Part shown: positions 13,803-16,324 of the stretch, one piece after another
How positions within the stretch are numbered: position 1 is the stretch's first letter
Layout: each line of letters starts with the position of its first letter
Assembly: GCA_945878515.1 (NCBI GenBank)
Contig: CAMCTL010000067.1
Location: 1 to 16,324 of the forward strand
Reading direction: 5' to 3'
Origin: Flavobacterium psychrophilum
GTDB taxonomy: Bacteria > Bacteroidota > Bacteroidia > Flavobacteriales > Flavobacteriaceae
DNA length: 16,324 nt
Notes under the pieces: model-generated
The model's database searches: none
What the model saw: the letters and a program-made list of their open reading frames with translations, nothing else
What the model was told of the DNA's origin: nothing
Translations under genes and position numbers: made by a program

Positions 13803-14456
13803 TCAATTATCGAAAGTCACTTTACCAGTTTCAATATCATACAAAGCTCCAATAATCGCAACTTTTTTAGCTTTGTAAAACTCTTTCAAAATAGGTTCGG
13901 CTGTTTTCAAAGCGGTAACGCCATGTTCGATATTGGCCTTAATAGCTTTATCAAGATTTAATTTGTGGTGTCTTGATAAATTTTTTTCTTCTTCTTCGTT
14001 TTCTATGTATTCGATTATTTTTTTGATGTGGTCTAAATGGTCATAATGTCCTTCGGATTTGATGAATGCTTTTAAAGCACCACAATCCTTGTGCCCCATG
14101 ACAATCACCAATTTACAGCCCAAATGTTCAACAGCATACTCAATACTTCCCAATTCATAGTCTCCCATCACATTTCCAGCGGTGCGAATTGAAAAAATAT
14201 CGCCAAGACCTTGATCAAAAACCAATTCGGCAGGCACTCTCGAATCTGAGCAACTCACCACAATGGCAAAAGGATGTTGTCCTTTTTTAAGTTCTCGTAA
14301 CCTTTCGAGTGTTTCATCGGGATGAACTGGTTTTCCGGCTGCAAATCGTTTGTTTCCTTCTTCTAGTTTTTGAATTGGTGTTAAATTTGGTTTTACAGCT
14401 TGATTACAAGCAAAAAAAACGCTTATGAATAGCAAATAGAGAAGTTCTTTTTTCAT
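13803..14456 (-). CDS. beta-class carbonic anhydrase anchored as a lipoprotein
   Basis: This 217-residue enzyme should interconvert CO2 and bicarbonate. The zinc ligands are C69 (in VVSCSDSR), H122 and C125 (in GHKDCGA). D71 and R73 form the conserved dyad. GDIFSIRTAGN (85-95) is the usual conserved stretch. Unlike cytoplasmic beta enzymes it begins with a lipoprotein signal (MKKELLYLLFISVFFAC, lipobox Cys17), so it is expected to be tethered on the periplasmic side, probably to the outer membrane. It converges on the Omp85-like gene (111-bp gap, no clear terminator) and diverges from the efflux operon; no functional link with either is evident. Confidence 0.93.
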   Translation of the reverse strand: MKKELLYLLFISVFFACNQAVKPNLTPIQKLEEGNKRFAAGKPVHPDETLERLRELKKGQHPFAIVVSCSDSRVPAELVFDQGLGDIFSIRTAGNVMGDYELGSIEYAVEHLGCKLVIVMGHKDCGALKAFIKSEGHYDHLDHIKKIIEYIENEEEEKNLSRHHKLNLDKAIKANIEHGVTALKTAEPILKEFYKAKKVAIIGALYDIETGKVTFDN

Positions 14457-14533
14457 GATAATTTTCTTAAATTATTCTACTAATAAGGCTATTTAAAAAA
14501 TACTGAATGCAATTTTTTAGTGTTATCAAGCAC

Positions 14534-14541
14534 CAAATTTA
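14534..14541 (-). promoter_or_regulatory. possible -7 box of the carbonic anhydrase gene
   Basis: The complement reads TAAATTTG, matching TAnnTTTG, 78 bp before the start at 14456. No TTG lies at the expected -33 distance, and the leader would be long, so this is tentative. Confidence 0.35.
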
Positions 14542-14658
14542 GACACGCGAAACCGCATAAATATTGATATTTATCATATTTTGAATTTATACCCTATTAA
14601 AGACACACATTCATAAAATTAAAACGATATAGTTTATATCTTGTTATTTTTCGATTAT

Positions 14659-14672
14659 GTAACACTTGTTAC
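14659..14672. promoter_or_regulatory. operator-like dyad at the efflux operon promoter
   Basis: GTAACA-CT-TGTTAC is a 14-bp dyad with perfect 6-bp arms. It ends 22 bp before the -7 box and so covers the -33 region. The form resembles TetR/AcrR-family operators, which commonly control TolC/RND operons in Bacteroidota. No tetR gene is in this window, so the regulator would have to be encoded elsewhere. Confidence 0.5.
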
Positions 14673-14702
14673 TGAACAAAAAATATTGCCCCTATATCTT
14701 TG
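14672..14702 (+). promoter_or_regulatory. promoter of the tolC-type efflux operon
   Basis: TATCTTTG at 14695-14702 is a perfect TAnnTTTG, 22 bp before the ATG at 14725. A CTG (14672-14674) stands 20 bp upstream where TTG is expected, so the -33 box is weak, consistent with regulation. Confidence 0.55.
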
Positions 14703-14724
14703 CCCCATAATCAAAACAATCATT

Positions 14725-16038
14725 ATGAGGAAAATCAATTTAATAGTATTCATTGGAACGCTTTCCATTTCAACTTTAAGTTTTGGGCAAGACACTTTGA
14801 CCATTTCCAAAAAAGAGATTGGGCAAAAAGCCAACGACAAAAATCTACAACTCCAGATTGCGAATCAGGCGTTCAAATCGGCACAAGCTGATTACCGACA
14901 ATCCAATGCTTTGTTTTTACCAAGCATCACAGCATCGCACACCGCAATTTCAACCACAAATCCCTTGATGGCTTTTGGTTCGAAATTGAATCAGGAAGTG
15001 TTGACGGCTGCGGATTTTAATCCCGCCTTGTTGAATGACCCAGCAGTAATCCAAAATTACGCTACCAAAATTGAGGTTTTGCAACCGCTTATCAACGTAG
15101 ATGGTTTCTACGGACGTCAAGCTGCCAAGTCCAAAATGGAAGCCTTTCAATTGCAAACCGAACGCACCGGAGAATACTTGGCTCTCGAAGTCAACAAATC
15201 TTTTATGCAATTGCAACTAGCTTACAAAGCTGTAAAAGTTTTGGAAAAAGCCAATGCCACAGCCGATGCCAATTTGAAACTCATTGAAAATTATTTCAAC
15301 CAAGGCATTCTTCAAAAAACAGATGTTTTGTCGGTGCAAGTTCGTGTCAACGAAATCAAAAACCAATTGCAATACGCCAAAAGCAATGTGCAAAACGCTT
15401 CCGATTATTTGGCTTTTCTTTTGAATGAAGACAATGCCAATAAAGTGTATAAACCTTTGGAAGAATTAGATAATACTATTTCCATTTCAAACAGCAATAC
15501 AACCCTTTCTGGTAATAGAAAAGACATTTTGGCAATGGATAAATCATCTGAAGCTTATGCCAAAATGTATCAATCGAGCAAGATGAATTTCTTGCCAACA
15601 CTGAACGCTTTTGGAAGTTATGAATTATATGACGACACCCTTTTTGGGACCAATGCACAAGGGTATATGGTGGGAGCGCAATTGTCTTGGAAAGTTTTTG
15701 ACGGCTATAAATCTATTGGAAAAATGGAAAAAGCCAAAGCCGAATATCAAAAAGCGGAAGTCGAAAATCAACAATATAAATCGCAAAGCCAATTGGAACT
15801 CAACAAAACAAACCGTCAGTTGAAAGACGCCGAAAACAAGGTCAATCTTGAAAAATTAGCTTTAGAACAATCGCAAGAAGCCTACCGAATCAGAAGCAAT
15901 AGATTCACACAAGGCTTAGAAAAAACCACTGATTTATTGCAGGCAGAAACTCAAATGTTCCAGAAAGAATTACAATTGCTGCAAGCGGTTTTCGAATATG
16001 ATTTTACACAGGAATATTTGCAATTTTTAACAAAATAA
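14725..16038 (+). CDS. TolC family outer-membrane efflux protein
   Basis: I start at ATG 14725 (437 residues), where a signal peptide begins (MRKINLIVFIGTLSISTLSFGQ); a TTG at 14641 lies upstream of the promoter and is rejected. The two outer-membrane efflux repeats are visible, each with long helices rich in Ala, Gln and Lys (about 35-200 and 265-430) and short strand segments (for example FLPSITASHTA and FLPTLNAFGSYELYD) that build the barrel. Three subunits would form the channel-tunnel that carries substrates from an inner-membrane RND pump to the outside. The adaptor gene follows, which fits the order tolC - adaptor - pump. Expression is probably controlled at the dyad 14659-14672. Confidence 0.93.
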   Translation: MRKINLIVFIGTLSISTLSFGQDTLTISKKEIGQKANDKNLQLQIANQAFKSAQADYRQSNALFLPSITASHTAISTTNPLMAFGSKLNQEVLTAADFNPALLNDPAVIQNYATKIEVLQPLINVDGFYGRQAAKSKMEAFQLQTERTGEYLALEVNKSFMQLQLAYKAVKVLEKANATADANLKLIENYFNQGILQKTDVLSVQVRVNEIKNQLQYAKSNVQNASDYLAFLLNEDNANKVYKPLEELDNTISISNSNTTLSGNRKDILAMDKSSEAYAKMYQSSKMNFLPTLNAFGSYELYDDTLFGTNAQGYMVGAQLSWKVFDGYKSIGKMEKAKAEYQKAEVENQQYKSQSQLELNKTNRQLKDAENKVNLEKLALEQSQEAYRIRSNRFTQGLEKTTDLLQAETQMFQKELQLLQAVFEYDFTQEYLQFLTK

Positions 16039-16049
16039 ATAAAAATTTT

Positions 16050-16173
16050 AAACGCATAGAATCATAGGAAAAAAGAGTTGGATAGCCCAATTCTTGGGTT
16101 CACATAGCTATGATTCGCTATCGAAAAGTGAAACGTCTTTCAAAATTAACACGATCTATGTTTCTATGCGTTT
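16050..16173. repeat. 124-bp inverted-repeat element between tolC and the adaptor gene
   Basis: The ends, 16050-16067 (AAACGCATAGAATCATAG) and 16156-16173, are 18-bp inverted repeats with one mismatch. Inside are a CCCAA-TTC-TTGGG stem at about 16086-16098, a palindrome CATAGCTATG at 16103-16112, and a second match to the left end (CTATGATTC, 16108-16116) that allows an alternative fold. It carries no gene. It looks like a small dispersed or MITE-like element of flavobacteria sitting inside the efflux operon. Confidence 0.75.
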
Positions 16174-16247
16174 CAAAAATAAGTTGAATTGTCCTCAAAA
16201 GGGGAATGAATACATAAAAGAAAAAACAACAAATTAAAGTTATCAAT

Positions 16248-16324
16248 ATGAAAAAAATAATAGCCATCCTCTCCATTTCCGCAGTTTTCCTAACTTCTTG
16301 TGGAGGAGACAAAAAAGAAACAAT
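16248..16324 (+). CDS. RND efflux periplasmic adaptor (membrane fusion) lipoprotein, 5' end only
   Basis: ATG 16248 opens a frame that runs off the right edge after 25 codons (MKKIIAILSISAVFLTSCGG and on). It is a typical lipoprotein signal with lipobox LTSC. Nothing of the mature domain is visible; the call rests on its place directly after a TolC gene, 209 bp downstream, in the order usual for tripartite efflux operons. It would link the inner-membrane pump to TolC. Confidence 0.75.
   Translation, partial: MKKIIAILSISAVFLTSCGGDKKET

Noticed and set aside
14641..14724. TTG-initiated extension of the TolC frame.
   Set aside because: It covers the operator-like dyad and -7 box; the signal peptide starts at ATG 14725.
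16118..16312. A 64-codon minus-strand frame after tolC.
   Set aside because: It overlaps the inverted-repeat element and the start of the adaptor gene on the other strand, and has no recognisable product.

Overview
The window looks like chromosomal DNA of a Flavobacterium-type member of the Bacteroidota. The reasons are: low GC; genes without Shine-Dalgarno sites; promoters of the Bacteroidota form (TTG, about 19-20 bp, then TAnnTTTG); a SusB-like GH97 glucosidase; a BlaI/M56-peptidase pair whose M56 protein carries plug-like repeats; a UbiA prenyltransferase next to Maf; and many short palindromic or AT-rich intergenic repeats. No phage, integrase, transposase or CRISPR array is visible.

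Layout. 1-700: essentially gene-free, perhaps the last 17 codons of a gene at the left edge, ending in a hairpin repeat. 701-2800 (-): secreted GH97 alpha-glucosidase. 2801-3347: gene-free. 3348-3421 (-): tRNA-Arg(ACG) with its own promoter and terminator. 3529-3672 (-): a 47-residue basic protein. 3745-5986 (-): a two-gene regulatory unit, a BlaI-type repressor followed by an M56 (BlaR1-type) membrane peptidase, with three operator-like dyads exactly 20 bp apart at its promoter and a clear terminator at its end. 6167-7393 (-): an MFS transporter. 7524-11738 (+): a close-packed row of DUF1684 lipoprotein-like/secreted protein, TatD-type hydrolase, TcdA (tRNA ct6A37 dehydratase), UbiA-family prenyltransferase, Maf pyrophosphatase and a minimal MscS channel. 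11868-13691 (+): Omp85/BamA-like outer-membrane protein. 13803-14456 (-): a lipoprotein beta-carbonic anhydrase. 14725-16324 (+): an RND-type efflux operon, TolC first, then the start of the periplasmic adaptor lipoprotein; a TetR-like dyad lies at its promoter.

How it works together. The BlaI/M56 pair is the obvious signal-response module: the membrane peptidase would sense a signal and inactivate the repressor, which sits on its own promoter. No beta-lactamase is near, so its target is unknown. The plus-strand row mixes tRNA modification (TcdA), nucleotide or DNA quality control (Maf, TatD) and membrane functions (UbiA, MscS, Omp85-like). The right-hand operon is tripartite efflux.

The most striking non-gene signals are (i) the 20-bp phased operator array, (ii) dispersed repeats that have taken over the 3' ends of genes (tatD, tcdA and probably the 47-residue ORF) and supply their stop codons, and (iii) a tRNA-Arg in which the near-universal G19-C56 tertiary pair appears as A19-U56. 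I do not see a clearly new multi-gene defence or metabolic system here.
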